Of a DNA stretch of 46,056 nucleotides, positions 9,135 through 18,176 are shown piece by piece. The notes under the pieces are model-generated. The model was not told the DNA's origin and did not search any database. It saw only the letters and a list, made by a program, of their open reading frames with translations. This DNA is from an uncultured Eubacterium sp. (GTDB lineage Bacteria; Bacillota; Clostridia; Lachnospirales; Lachnospiraceae). Where the stretch lies: the NCBI GenBank assembly GCA_900551945.1, contig URYE01000013.1:1-46056 (forward strand), written 5' to 3'. Each line of letters starts with the position of its first letter. Position 1 is the first letter of the stretch. Both the position numbers and the translations under genes were made by a program.

Positions 9135-10277
9135 TTACTTATCGTAAGTGTCTAAAAAATGGTGCTTAACACCATCTTTTTTATATGCGATTACTGTACT
9201 TAAATTAACATTTTCAACGCTCTTAAAAATATTACTTTCAATAAATGGATTAATCTTCTTTAACTCTGCGATAATATTTTTAGTTTCCATTCTCTTTGAC
9301 TGACTACTTCCATCTCTATTACAAGTTGTGCAAGTATCTGTAAAACGACAAGCACATTGAATAAAATGAAGCTTGTTATAATCTCTCCAATGCTTGATAT
9401 CATCTTCACGAATAAGATACAACGGTCTTATAAGCTCCATTCCTTCAAAGTTAGTACTGTGAAGCTTTGGCATCATTGTCTGTATCTGAGAGCCATACAT
9501 CATTCCCATAAAAATTGTTTCTATAACATCATCGTAGTGATGACCTAATGCAATCTTATTACATCCAAGCTCTTTTGCCTTACTATAAAGATAACCTCGT
9601 CTCATTCTGGCACAAATATAACAAGGTGATTTTTCTATATCATAAACAGCTTCAAATATATTAGTTTCAAAGACTGTTATAGGAATACTCATAAGCTTTG
9701 CATTATTTTCGATTACTTTTCTGTTAGTTTCATTGTATCCTGGGTCCATTACAAGAAATACAAGTTCAAAGTTAAACTTACGGTGTCTTTGAAGCTCTTG
9801 AAAAAGCTTTGCCATAAGCATAGAGTCTTTACCACCTGAAATACAAACGGCAACCTTATCTCCCTCTTGAAGCAATTGATAATCGTTAATAGCTTTTGTA
9901 AATTTACTAAATATTTGTTTGTGAAATTTTTTACGGAGACTTAACTCTATAGCCTTACAATCTGGTTTATCTTCTTCCTGCATAGTTTCTATAAGCCACT
10001 GTCCATATCCTCCCACAAGGTTATATGCTTCAAAACCTTGCTCACAAAGATAATTTGCTGCATCTACACTTATCTCACCTTTCATGCAATACACAACAAT
10101 TTTTTTAGCTGAATTAAGCTCTGATACTCTGTCTACAAGTTCTTCTGATGGTATGTTAATAGCTTCTGGCAAATGACCATATCCATACGATGAATTATCT
10201 CTTATATCAACAATCATATAGGAAGCATTATCCCATGTTTTTATCTCTTTTGTAGTTACATTACCTGCTATACTCAT
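9135..10277 (-). CDS. rhodanese-TtcA-like fusion, PP-loop ATPase for tRNA thiolation
   Basis: Residues 1-100 form a rhodanese domain with an active-site-like Cys64 in VVYCMKGE. Residues ~105-380 form a TtcA-type N-type ATP pyrophosphatase. It has the PP-loop SGGKDS (147-152), a CxxC pair (Cys219, Cys222) before RRGYLY, and the GHHYDD motif (245-250). Extra cysteines at 308, 310, 316 and 319 could supply further Fe-S or zinc ligands. TtcA family members thiolate cytidine 32 of some tRNAs using a cluster held by conserved cysteines. The fusion suggests that persulfide is made and passed on within one polypeptide. The exact tRNA target is not certain, so no symbol is given. It lies 21 bases upstream of the Big_2 gene. 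Confidence 0.85.
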   Translation of the reverse strand: MSIAGNVTTKEIKTWDNASYMIVDIRDNSSYGYGHLPEAINIPSEELVDRVSELNSAKKIVVYCMKGEISVDAANYLCEQGFEAYNLVGGYGQWLIETMQEEDKPDCKAIELSLRKKFHKQIFSKFTKAINDYQLLQEGDKVAVCISGGKDSMLMAKLFQELQRHRKFNFELVFLVMDPGYNETNRKVIENNAKLMSIPITVFETNIFEAVYDIEKSPCYICARMRRGYLYSKAKELGCNKIALGHHYDDVIETIFMGMMYGSQIQTMMPKLHSTNFEGMELIRPLYLIREDDIKHWRDYNKLHFIQCACRFTDTCTTCNRDGSSQSKRMETKNIIAELKKINPFIESNIFKSVENVNLSTVIAYKKDGVKHHFLDTYDK

Positions 10278-10359
10278 TTTTTCCTCATTTCTATAACTAA
10301 AAAAATTTCTAATTTACTCTATTTTTCTATAATAACACTACTATGGCATTTTAGCAAAA

Positions 10360-10394
10360 TAAGTTGCTCCACGCAATAGTCGTAGAGCAACTTA
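10360..10394 (-). terminator. terminator after the GNAT gene
   Basis: A perfect 10-bp stem, TAAGTTGCTC with GAGCAACTTA, lies 41 bases beyond the acetyltransferase stop. On the minus strand the stem runs into TTATTTTGC. It separates the GNAT gene from the rhodanese-TtcA gene. Confidence 0.75.
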
Positions 10395-10434
10395 CTTATA
10401 TAACATCAAACATTTTATATATATTTAAAATTTT

Positions 10435-10920
10435 TTATCTAACAAAATCAAATGCTATTCTTTCACTACCATTTGCTACATGTATTATTCCACATCTAAT
10501 AAAACCATTTTTTTGTATTACTGCCTGCATAGTCTTATTGTCATTATGCGTATCTATTCTTAAATAATCTGCTTGTGACTTTGCATAATCAAAACAAGCC
10601 TTTGCAACTCCACGAGCCTTGCCATTAGAAGCTACTCTGTGAATGACTCCATAAGGCTTGTCACTGTGCCACTCTCCATCTTCTATTACACTATAAGTAG
10701 GGTCATTTCCTATAAAAAATACAAATACACCAACCACTTCGTCATTTTCAACACATACATGAAGATGACCCTTTTGTATATCTTCCTTAATTATAGCTTC
10801 TTCTGGATATGTAGCTGACCACTGTGTAGGATTTCCATTCTCTATCATATAATGTCTAGCACAAGCATATATTTTTAAAATGTTTTCGATATCTGAATTA
10901 TTAGCCTTTCTTATATTCAT
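10435..10920 (-). CDS. GNAT family N-acetyltransferase
   Basis: A 161-aa acyl-CoA N-acyltransferase. The fold signature is seen in RVASNGKARGVAKACFDYA (acetyl-CoA binding region) followed by LRIDTHNDNKTMQ and the KNGFIRCG beta-bulge region. The start at 10920 is chosen over an in-frame ATG 60 bases upstream because AAAGGAAAATTAAG precedes it and homology to the family begins at MNIRKANNSD. Substrate unknown. It is a single gene between its own terminator and the tRNA-Gly region. Confidence 0.88.
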   Translation of the reverse strand: MNIRKANNSDIENILKIYACARHYMIENGNPTQWSATYPEEAIIKEDIQKGHLHVCVENDEVVGVFVFFIGNDPTYSVIEDGEWHSDKPYGVIHRVASNGKARGVAKACFDYAKSQADYLRIDTHNDNKTMQAVIQKNGFIRCGIIHVANGSERIAFDFVR

Positions 10921-11084
10921 CTTAATTTTCCTTTCATAATGTGAATTTATTTTATTATAGACAAATTTATTTATATACACAATAAATTCTTAAGATTTCA
11001 TAATAGACTGAAGATGCTGGCTTTGCGCCGACCGAATTGGAACGTAGACCGAGAACCTTCGAGTCCTGTCAGGACTCGAAAAAA

Positions 11085-11125
11085 CAAAAAAAGAAGATAT
11101 CCTATTAGATATCTCCTTTTTTGTT
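11085..11125 (-). terminator. tRNA-Gly terminator
   Basis: GGAGATATC pairs with GATATCTTC (11108-11116 with 11093-11101) around a six-base loop. On the minus strand it is followed by TTTTTTTGTTTTTT. It sits about 17 bases beyond the tRNA 3' end, as expected for a single-tRNA transcript. Confidence 0.85.
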
Positions 11126-11132
11126 TTCTGAG

Positions 11133-11205
11133 AGCGCGAGACGGGACTCGAACCCGCGACTTCCTCCTTGGCAAGGAGGAGCTCTACCAACTGAGCCACT
11201 CGCGC
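11133..11205 (-). tRNA. tRNA-Gly (anticodon GCC)
   Basis: A complete 73-nt cloverleaf on the minus strand. The acceptor arms are GCGCGAG and CTCGCGC, the D arm is GCTC...GAGC, the anticodon stem is CCTCC/GGAGG around the loop TTGCCAA, and the T arm is GCGGG TTCGAGT CCCGT. The anticodon at 11170-11172 reads GCC. The 3' CCA is not encoded. A consensus promoter lies upstream and a strong terminator follows. Confidence 0.97.
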
Positions 11206-11272
11206 ATTTACAAAATATATCAAGTTGTTATGTACTAGAGCTTTTGTTTCGCTCTTGCTGAACACAAGAGAT

Positions 11273-11301
11273 ATAATACATGATACTTATAAATTTGTCA
11301 A
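11273..11301 (-). promoter_or_regulatory. sigma-A promoter of tRNA-Gly
   Basis: On the minus strand TTGACA (11296-11301) and TATTAT (11273-11278) are separated by exactly 17 bases. Transcription would start about 60 bases before the tRNA 5' end. This is the best promoter match in the window. Confidence 0.85.
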
Positions 11302-11558
11302 CACTTTTTTTAATTTTTTTATTTTATCTAACCAAACCCTAAAATATCATACTCTACAAGTATTTTTTTACGCAAACCCTACTTCTATTATCAAATACAA
11401 TTGTAGTATATCAAAAAATTCAAGTTCCTTTGATACACCACAATTATTATAAATAATTAGCAACCTCTATAGCTTGCTGTGTGGCTGATAGCTACAAATA
11501 GCGCCCCAAAAACACAACTTGCTATAAAAAATAGTCAGAAATATCTATATAGCCTCAA
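11302..11558 (-). other. gene-free stretch between the phosphoesterase and tRNA-Gly
   Basis: No coding sequence. A hairpin at 11399-11445 (AATTGTAGTATATCAAA with its near-complement) has two mismatches that become G-U pairs in minus-strand RNA. It could end the phosphoesterase transcript, though no long T run follows. Several shorter inverted repeats built on TAGC/GCTA occur at 11458-11530 and are unexplained. Confidence 0.5.
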
Positions 11559-12803
11559 TTACTCATACTGTAACTGCACTATTGAATAGTTACTATCCTT
11601 TGTAATATTTATTAATGTCGCACCTCTTTGCTCTGTTTTATTTTCAATTCCGGGATAAGCTATATAATCTATCGACTTTCCATATACAAGCTCTACTCCA
11701 TTATAATATGCGCCATAATCATTTAGATGGTCATGACCACAAAACATTGCTTTTGTATTTCCAAGCTCAACTACCTTATCAAAAATACTGCTGTGATATG
11801 CTGAACAAAAAACATCTTCTCTTTTCGTACCAAATACTACTGTCCCACTGTTCCAAGCATTAATATACTCTTGAACTGGAATATGAAAAAATAGCAACGA
11901 CTTTGCGTTAGGATTTTTTGCATTAAGCCTATTTACTTGTTGCTCGTACCACTGTGTCTGGTCATCTCTTATATAGTCATATCCATAAGTACCATCTATA
12001 TTTTCTACCATATTACCTGTATCCATAAGAATAAGACTCATTATAAGTGAACCATTCTTATTGCACAACTCAAAAGTTCCATTTGTATACCCTGTTATTT
12101 CTTCATTATTATTATACATTCTAAGTGTTGTACTTTGAGCTAACATGGAAGCTATTATATCGTCAGAATACTGGTCAAAGAAACTATGGTCGTGATTTCC
12201 AAAACACCATGTCCACTGTATTCCTATGTTATCCATCATAGTACTTACAACATTTAACGCACGAATACCATCATTAGCATCATACCCATCTGTGCCAAAT
12301 ATTACATCTCCCGTAAGTATTATAAAATCGGGCTTTGCTCTTTGTATCATTGTATACACAGCTTTAATGGCTTTCAAATCACTGTCGTAACTACTTTCTG
12401 TTCCTGTGATATGAAGGTCTGTAAGTTGTAAAATACTATATTTATCTGCACTTGACATTCTATAATATCCATCTTTTTCAAGCACCATATCATAGCCGTT
12501 ATTTGCAACCTGCTTAATACTATTAAGGTAATTATATACATTTGCATAATTACCTGTTGCATACCTTGAATTATCACGACTAACACTTCCAACTCTTTTT
12601 AACTGAACAGTGTCAGCCACACTATCACCTTTAGAATTTTCTTTGGGATTGATAGTAGAACTTAAACTTATTACATACCAACATATTGTAAGTACAAGTA
12701 TAAGGCAGGATATAAGCAAGAATAATTGTTGTCTTTTTTGTTTTTTTCTTTTTTTATTTATTTTAATATTTTTTAAATCTTTATATTTTACCTTTTTCGC
12801 CAT
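11559..12803 (-). CDS. membrane-anchored calcineurin-like metallophosphoesterase
   Basis: A 414-aa protein with a very basic N terminus, one membrane anchor (about residues 26-48) and an extracytoplasmic phosphoesterase domain. The metal-binding motifs are in order: DLH (129-131), GD (165-166), GNHD (202-205), a His in FFHIPVQ, and GHDH near residue 355. All five blocks are intact, so it should be an active dinuclear-metal hydrolase resembling exported purple-acid-phosphatase-like enzymes. Substrate unknown. It is flanked by gene-free stretches on both sides and appears to be a single-gene unit. Confidence 0.9.
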   Translation of the reverse strand: MAKKVKYKDLKNIKINKKRKKQKRQQLFLLISCLILVLTICWYVISLSSTINPKENSKGDSVADTVQLKRVGSVSRDNSRYATGNYANVYNYLNSIKQVANNGYDMVLEKDGYYRMSSADKYSILQLTDLHITGTESSYDSDLKAIKAVYTMIQRAKPDFIILTGDVIFGTDGYDANDGIRALNVVSTMMDNIGIQWTWCFGNHDHSFFDQYSDDIIASMLAQSTTLRMYNNNEEITGYTNGTFELCNKNGSLIMSLILMDTGNMVENIDGTYGYDYIRDDQTQWYEQQVNRLNAKNPNAKSLLFFHIPVQEYINAWNSGTVVFGTKREDVFCSAYHSSIFDKVVELGNTKAMFCGHDHLNDYGAYYNGVELVYGKSIDYIAYPGIENKTEQRGATLINITKDSNYSIVQLQYE

Positions 12804-12957
12804 ATAACCATAGCCCCTCTATCAAATAAATAAATTATTTTTATATAATACCACCAACAATAATATAATTTCCAATATATTTTTTAATATACAAATATCA
12901 CATAACTATTTTACTTAAAAATTTATTATTAAACATTAAAAATAGGCGCAAAAAAAC

Positions 12958-13027
12958 ATAGCACATCTTTGATTATCAAATGCTTTTTCTAATTCACAGA
13001 AAGCATTTCATTACAAAAATGTGCTAT
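12958..13027 (-). terminator. two-stage hairpin with T-run
   Basis: The outer stem ATAGCACAT/ATGTGCTAT encloses an inner stem AAATGCTTTTTCT/AGAAAGCATTT. On the minus strand it is followed by GTTTTTTT, and T-rich sequence is present on the other side too. It is probably a second terminator for the CHAP gene, or a bidirectional one. Confidence 0.6.
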
Positions 13028-13266
13028 ATTTTTTAATATCAATTACATAAAGACAAATTATTTTTTCTTTTCAATTATTCGACTTCAAGTTATTTATAAT
13101 ATATATTAATACACCATATTAAAGTCACCTTATCAATTATAATCTCTAATCAATATAATATTTGAATAACTTAAATACACCTAATACAAGCTCTAACATT
13201 ATGCGATTTATTCTTGATTTTATGATAACATAATGTATGGACAGCTATATGTCCGTATAAAAAAAT

Positions 13267-13357
13267 AGAACTGTCACAATAAGAAAATTTATGCAGGATA
13301 TAGAATATTTACTATATAAATTCTATATTTTGTTAAAATTTTCTTATTGCAACAGCT
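13267..13357 (-). repeat. CTGTCGCA-type palindrome, probable CHAP-gene terminator
   Basis: The arms at 13267-13290 and 13335-13359 form a ~24-bp stem around an inner ATAGAAT/ATTCTAT stem. Three mismatches in the arms are all A-C or C-A on the plus strand, hence G-U in minus-strand RNA, which is the direction of the CHAP gene ending at 13492. It shares its core (CTGT..CAATAAGAAAATT) with the palindrome after purD. Confidence 0.65.
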
Positions 13358-13491
13358 CTATTATAGCTATTACTAAATCTTATACTATTTTACATTTCTA
13401 AAAAACCTGAAATAATCTAAAATTATCGCAACCCACATAGTAGGTTTTTTATTATTTTTTGCGTTTCTCATTGCTCGCATAAATTAAATAA

Positions 13492-14658
13492 TTACTTATC
13501 TTCATCATCAGAAGCTACATAATCAAAATCTATAATGCCATCTTTAAAGTACCAGCTTCCATATTCATTTTCAGCTTCGCCTGTATAATCCCAATCTATA
13601 TTACCATCTTTAAAATACCACCAGCCATACTTATTTTCTGCCATGCCTGTATAATTAAAGTCTATAACACCGTCTTTAAAATACCACCAACCATATTCAT
13701 TAAGTGCCATGCCTGTATATTCCCAGTCTATATTGCCATCTGTATAATACCACCAGCCATGCTCATTGAGTGCCATTCCTGTATATTCAGTGTCAACTAA
13801 ACCATTATTGCAATACCACCAGTCATCATCGGCAAAAAACATTCCAGTATAATCCCAAGCTATAACACCATCTTCAAAATACCATGTGCCATAGTCATTT
13901 TCACCAATACCTGTATAGTTTAAATCTATATTACCATCGACTACATACCACCAGCCATATTGATTTCTTGCCATACCTGTATATTCTGTATTAATAACAC
14001 CATCTTTGTAAACGTGCCACTGATCGTCATTACCTAATAAAAGCTCACCATCTATAATTCCGTCAAGATATATGTAACCTTGAAAATTAGCTGGTGCTTC
14101 AAGTTTTTCTATAGTAGACTTCTTTAACACCCCATCACTAGGAGAACGTAATTGGTCAGATTTACCCCCATCTACATTAGCCTCTGTATAATACACAGTA
14201 TCACCTTGAACACACTCTATATATACAACATGACCATACTGATTAGTTGCAGTACTTCCATAACAAAGGATAGAATTGCTTCTTATTTCGCTGCCTGTTT
14301 CAAGTGTTGTTCTATTATACCAAAGGTTAGCATTTCCTAACCCTCTTATTTGTGATATCTTATGTCCTGCTTTTTCTTCTGCTCTACCACTTGCATACCA
14401 CACACATTCCCATGGATAATATGTATTATAAGATGGTGGTGTAAGATTGTAATATTCTGATAAATCAAAATCAGCAATACACTGTCCTACCATTAAACTG
14501 TATTCTGAATTGTATTCTGCTGCTTGTACCACTACTGTTCCTGTGTAACTGCTACCACTACCTGACATTAGTAAAGACATATTCATACCAATAGCCAAAG
14601 CTACCGTACCCGCTTTGGCTATTGTTTTTTTGATATTTTTTTTCGTATTTCTTCTCAT
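13492..14658 (-). CDS. secreted CHAP-domain protein with aromatic cell-wall-binding-like repeats
   Basis: A 388-aa exported protein. It has a signal peptide (about residues 1-47: Arg/Lys-rich start, hydrophobic core, AQA-like end). A CHAP amidase/endopeptidase-type domain follows (about 70-165), with Cys85 in WECVWYASG, His143 in GHVVYIE, and Glu159/Asn161. Then come about eight repeats of ~21 residues (195-380) with the consensus YTGMA-N-YGWWY-DG-ID. Repeats of this type are common in wall-attached proteins of Lachnospiraceae. Likely role: peptidoglycan cleavage or remodelling. AAGGAAG precedes the ATG. The start is fixed by the signal peptide. Confidence 0.88.
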   Translation of the reverse strand: MRRNTKKNIKKTIAKAGTVALAIGMNMSLLMSGSGSSYTGTVVVQAAEYNSEYSLMVGQCIADFDLSEYYNLTPPSYNTYYPWECVWYASGRAEEKAGHKISQIRGLGNANLWYNRTTLETGSEIRSNSILCYGSTATNQYGHVVYIECVQGDTVYYTEANVDGGKSDQLRSPSDGVLKKSTIEKLEAPANFQGYIYLDGIIDGELLLGNDDQWHVYKDGVINTEYTGMARNQYGWWYVVDGNIDLNYTGIGENDYGTWYFEDGVIAWDYTGMFFADDDWWYCNNGLVDTEYTGMALNEHGWWYYTDGNIDWEYTGMALNEYGWWYFKDGVIDFNYTGMAENKYGWWYFKDGNIDWDYTGEAENEYGSWYFKDGIIDFDYVASDDEDK

Positions 14659-15056
14659 TTATTTACTTCCTTTTATTATTTACAGCAATTTGTTACTTAT
14701 AATAATATTACTGCTCTTGCATTTTAGCAGAAAAATTTATATTGTGCAAGTAAAGTACAACAACTAATCAGCTTTTACTCATTATCTGCATAAAATATAA
14801 ATAATACACATTACAAGTTTCTCCTATTTTACGCAATAGGCGTTACGTTATCGTGCAAACATGGACTTTGTATCGTTGTTCACACAAATAAAACTAGTAC
14901 CAAATTTTATAGTATATGTAGCTGTTGCAATAAGAAAATTCTATAAAAACATAGCTATTTAATTAGCAAATAATTCTATATCTTATATAAATTTTCGTTA
15001 ATGCTACAGCTAGAATTAACTATAAAACTTGATACTAGTTTAAAAATTAACAATAA
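14659..15056. other. gene-free stretch between purD and the CHAP gene
   Basis: It holds the promoter region of the CHAP gene (AT-rich, no clear consensus), a small hairpin CCTATT/AATAGG near 14823-14840, a 35-bp segment at 14854-14888 that resembles 45771-45805, and the long palindrome at 14892-15042. Confidence 0.6.
14892..15042 (-). repeat. long CTGTCGCA-type palindrome after purD
   Basis: A ~150-nt inverted repeat whose outer arms (AAACTAGTACCAAATTTTAT at the left, complement at the right) enclose AGCTGTTGCAATAAG...CTACAGCT. The two mismatches in the outer arms are G-U in minus-strand RNA. It starts 14 bases after the purD stop and probably acts as its terminator or mRNA 3' stabiliser. 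Of the five related palindromes it is the longest. Confidence 0.65.
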
Positions 15057-16331
15057 TTATACTTCATCAATTGCTCTACCAATATCGTGACGCATATATT
15101 TATTCTTATATCCAATCCACTCTGTTGCGTCATAAGCATTTGCTCTTGCTTCTTTTAAAGTCTTACCTAATGCTGTAACTCCTAGAACTCGTCCACCATT
15201 AGTTACAACCTTGCCTTCTTCATTAAACTTAGTTCCTGCATGGAAAAGATAATATCCGTCTTTACCCTTAAAATTATCTAAGCCCATAATCTCAAAGCCT
15301 TTTTCATATTCTACTGGATAGCCGTCTGAAGCAAGAATAACACATACACAAGCATTGTCTTCAAATTGAAGGTCAATCTTATCAAGTGTTCCATCAATAC
15401 AAGCTTCAAATACATCTATTATATCATTTTTCATTCTAGGAAGTACAACTTGTGCTTCTGGGTCACCAAATCTTGCATTGTATTCAAGCACCTTTGGACC
15501 ATTTTCTGTAAGCATAAGTCCAAAGAATATTACTCCCTTAAATGGTCTGCCTTCTGCTTTCATAGCGTCAACTGTAGCTTGATATATATGCTCTTTACAA
15601 AATTCATCTACTTCCTTTGTATAGAATGGACTAGGTGAAAAGTTACCCATTCCACCAGTATTAAGACCCTGGTCACCATCTAGCGCTCTCTTATGGTCTT
15701 GTGCTGATGACATAATCTTTATTGTATTGCCATCTACAAATGAAAGCACTGAAATTTCTCTGCCTGTCATAAATTCTTCTATAACAATGGTATTGCCTGC
15801 TGAACCAAACTTCTTATCCATCATAAGTTCATTAACGCCTTCCATTGCTTCTTCCTTAGTATTGCAAATAAGCACACCCTTACCCAATGCAAGACCGTCA
15901 GCCTTTAATACAATAGGATAATTAGCTGTTTCAAGGTATTCTTTTGCTTTTTCTGGAGAAGTAAATGTTTCATAACTAGCAGTTGGTATATTATATTTTT
16001 TCATAAGGTCTTTTGAAAATGCCTTAGAACCCTCAAGTATGGCTGCATTTTTTCTAGGTCCAAACACTCTTAAACCTTGTTGTTCAAATACATCTACAAT
16101 ACCGCCAACAAGTGGGTCGTCCATACCTACTACAGTTAAGTCAATCTCATGTTCTTTTGCAAACTGTGCTAATTTATCAAATTCCATAGCTTTAATATCA
16201 ACACATTCTGCCACTTCTGATATTCCTGCGTTACCTGGCGCACAATAGATTTTATCAACCTTTTCGCTCTGTGCTATCTTCCAGCATATAACGTGTTCAC
16301 GTCCGCCACTTCCTATAACAAGTACTTTCAT
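15057..16331 (-). CDS. purD: phosphoribosylamine-glycine ligase (GAR synthetase)
   Basis: Second step of purine synthesis: phosphoribosylamine, glycine and ATP give GAR. The 424-aa protein has the N-terminal GSGGREH motif (residues 7-13), a central ATP-grasp domain with KADGLALGKGV and EEFMTGREIS, and the ligand segment YNARFGDPE. Length is normal. It is last in the purE-M-N-D run, but the gap to purN (104 bases) contains a short hairpin whose edge is 13 bases before the ATG. The ribosome site here is weak (AGAG). That arrangement could lower or regulate PurD output. Confidence 0.97.
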   Translation of the reverse strand: MKVLVIGSGGREHVICWKIAQSEKVDKIYCAPGNAGISEVAECVDIKAMEFDKLAQFAKEHEIDLTVVGMDDPLVGGIVDVFEQQGLRVFGPRKNAAILEGSKAFSKDLMKKYNIPTASYETFTSPEKAKEYLETANYPIVLKADGLALGKGVLICNTKEEAMEGVNELMMDKKFGSAGNTIVIEEFMTGREISVLSFVDGNTIKIMSSAQDHKRALDGDQGLNTGGMGNFSPSPFYTKEVDEFCKEHIYQATVDAMKAEGRPFKGVIFFGLMLTENGPKVLEYNARFGDPEAQVVLPRMKNDIIDVFEACIDGTLDKIDLQFEDNACVCVILASDGYPVEYEKGFEIMGLDNFKGKDGYYLFHAGTKFNEEGKVVTNGGRVLGVTALGKTLKEARANAYDATEWIGYKNKYMRHDIGRAIDEV

Positions 16332-16343
16332 TTTATAAACTCT

Positions 16344-16386
16344 GGGGCTGTCGCAATAAGAAAATCGTATACAAATGCAACACCCC
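16344..16386 (-). repeat. short CTGTCGCA palindrome between purN and purD
   Basis: In minus-strand RNA, GGGG-TGTTGCA pairs with TGCGACA-CCCC with one bulged G and one U-G pair. The plus strand reads GGGGCTGTCGCAATAAG, the same core as the other palindromes. It lies directly in the purD leader, so it may act as an attenuator or processing site. Confidence 0.55.
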
Positions 16387-16435
16387 TTTTCCTTTCTAAA
16401 ATTTATATATAATCAACCTGTTTAAAGATATGTCA

Positions 16436-17023
16436 TTACTTATTCGCAATCATATTAATGGCAGCAGGAAGCAGCTTCCATTCTGCCTGTTCCATAACTC
16501 TACGTTGTAAAGTTTCAGGTGTATCATTATCAAGAACATCTACAGCTTTTTGGAAAATAATCTCACCTGTATCCATTCCTTCATCTACATAATGAACTGT
16601 AGCTCCTGTAACTTTAACACCTTTTTTAAGTGCTGCCTCATGCACATGAAGTCCATAATATCCAACACCGCAAAATGATGGTATAAGTGATGGGTGTATG
16701 TTAATAATTCTATGACTGTATTCATGCACCATTTTTTCAGGAATTTTAACAAGGAAGCCTGCAAGTACTATAAGGTCTGGATTAAGTCCTTTAACAGCTT
16801 CAAGAAGTGCGTCATTGAACTTATCTCTATCGTCATAATCCTTAGGTGATACACACATAGCTTGTATGCCATTATCCTTAGCTCTTGTAAGGGCGTAAGC
16901 ATTAGCATTGTTACTTATAACTCCTACAATCTGTGCATTTGTAATAGTCTTATTATTAATAGCATCAATTATTGCTTGAAGATTAGTACCACCGCCTGAT
17001 ACCATAACAGCAACTCTTAGCAT
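16436..17023 (-). CDS. purN: phosphoribosylglycinamide formyltransferase (GART)
   Basis: Transfers a formyl group from 10-formyl-tetrahydrofolate to GAR. The 195-aa protein shows the folate/GAR motifs in order: [11 protein letters not shown] near the N terminus, [12 protein letters not shown] with the catalytic Asn-His pair at about 105-116, and [17 protein letters not shown] at about 140-155. Its start overlaps the end of purM by 7 bases, so the two are translationally coupled. Confidence 0.97.
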   Translation of the reverse strand: MLRVAVMVSGGGTNLQAIIDAINNKTITNAQIVGVISNNANAYALTRAKDNGIQAMCVSPKDYDDRDKFNDALLEAVKGLNPDLIVLAGFLVKIPEKMVHEYSHRIINIHPSLIPSFCGVGYYGLHVHEAALKKGVKVTGATVHYVDEGMDTGEIIFQKAVDVLDNDTPETLQRRVMEQAEWKLLPAAINMIANK

Positions 17024-18042
17024 AAAGTTACTCCCTTCTCGCCATCTTCAACTGTTCCTATTACATAACCTGTTTCACCTGCTTTTTTAACAGCTTCTAA
17101 CACCTTATCTGTGTCTGCTGGGTCAACTGCAAGTACCATACCTATACCCATGTTAAATGTATTGTACATCATCTTTTCTTCAATCTGACCATCTTCTTGA
17201 AGCATTTTAAATATAGCAGGCACTTCATAGCTGTCCTTTTTAATTACAGCTCTTACACCATCGTGTAACATTCTTGGAACATTTTCATAGAAACCGCCAC
17301 CTGTGATATGACTACAACCTTTAACTCTTACTCCTGCATTTTTGATTTCTTTAAGAGTCTTAACGTAAATCTTAGTAGGTGCAAGTAATGCTTCTCCTAA
17401 AGTCTTTCCAAGTGAATCATAATATGTATTAAGAGCTTCTTCTGTGATTTTAAATACATTTCTTACAAGTGAGAAACCATTGCTGTGAACACCACTTGAA
17501 GCAATACCAATAAGAGTATCTCCTGCCTTAATGTCTTTTCCTGTTATTAAATCCTTTTCATCCACAATACCAACTGCAAAACCAGCAAGGTCATATTCGT
17601 CTACTGGATAAAAGCCTGGCATTTCTGCTGTTTCGCCACCGATTAATGCACAATCTGACTGAACACAACCATCAGCTACACCTTTAACTATATTAGCAAT
17701 CTTTTCAGGTTCATTCTTACCACATGCAATATAATCAAGGAAAAAGAGTGGTTCTCCACCTGCACAAGCTATATCATTAACACACATAGCAACACAGTCA
17801 ATACCTACTGTATCATGCTTATCCATTGTAAACGCAATCTTTAACTTAGTTCCTACGCCATCTGTTCCAGATACAAGAGTTGGCTTTTCCATTCCCTTGA
17901 ACTTTTCCATTGAAAATGCACCAGAAAATCCACCGAGATTAGTAAGCACTTCTTCTCTCATTGTCTTTGCAACGTGTTCTTTCATTAACTCAACTGACTT
18001 GTAACCTGCTTCAATATCAACGCCTGATTTTTTGTAATCCAT
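17017..18042 (-). CDS. purM: phosphoribosylformylglycinamidine cyclo-ligase (AIR synthetase)
   Basis: Closes the imidazole ring: FGAM plus ATP gives AIR. The 341-aa product shows [12 protein letters not shown] (about residues 59-70), [18 protein letters not shown] and [11 protein letters not shown], all typical of PurM. It sits between purE (134 bases upstream) and purN (7-base overlap). A weak CAGAT/ATCTG hairpin lies in the gap to purE near 18142-18160. Confidence 0.97.
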   Translation of the reverse strand: MDYKKSGVDIEAGYKSVELMKEHVAKTMREEVLTNLGGFSGAFSMEKFKGMEKPTLVSGTDGVGTKLKIAFTMDKHDTVGIDCVAMCVNDIACAGGEPLFFLDYIACGKNEPEKIANIVKGVADGCVQSDCALIGGETAEMPGFYPVDEYDLAGFAVGIVDEKDLITGKDIKAGDTLIGIASSGVHSNGFSLVRNVFKITEEALNTYYDSLGKTLGEALLAPTKIYVKTLKEIKNAGVRVKGCSHITGGGFYENVPRMLHDGVRAVIKKDSYEVPAIFKMLQEDGQIEEKMMYNTFNMGIGMVLAVDPADTDKVLEAVKKAGETGYVIGTVEDGEKGVTLC

Positions 18043-18176
18043 TTTCTTATCTGCTATTAGATTATTAACTATTTATCTAAATAGCTTTTCCTTTCCTGTA
18101 TTTTATAAATTGCCACTATTTTGTGGGCTTTGTATACGTTAATCAGATAATTTTAATCTGCTATTTTATTTGTTTA

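Larger units (their letters stand above)
12804..13491. other. long gene-free stretch holding two hairpin elements
   Basis: No credible coding sequence in 688 bases. It contains the hairpins at 12958-13027 and 13267-13357 (listed separately) and otherwise AT-rich sequence. A short GGAC/GTCC hairpin at 13238-13253 precedes the second palindrome. Confidence 0.6.

Noticed and set aside
10990..11265. Open frames on both strands across the tRNA-Gly region
   Set aside because: They read through the tRNA, its terminator and its leader. Such frames are common artefacts over tRNA genes and have no ribosome site.
15366..15638. 90-codon plus-strand frame within purD
   Set aside because: Antisense shadow of a complete conserved gene.
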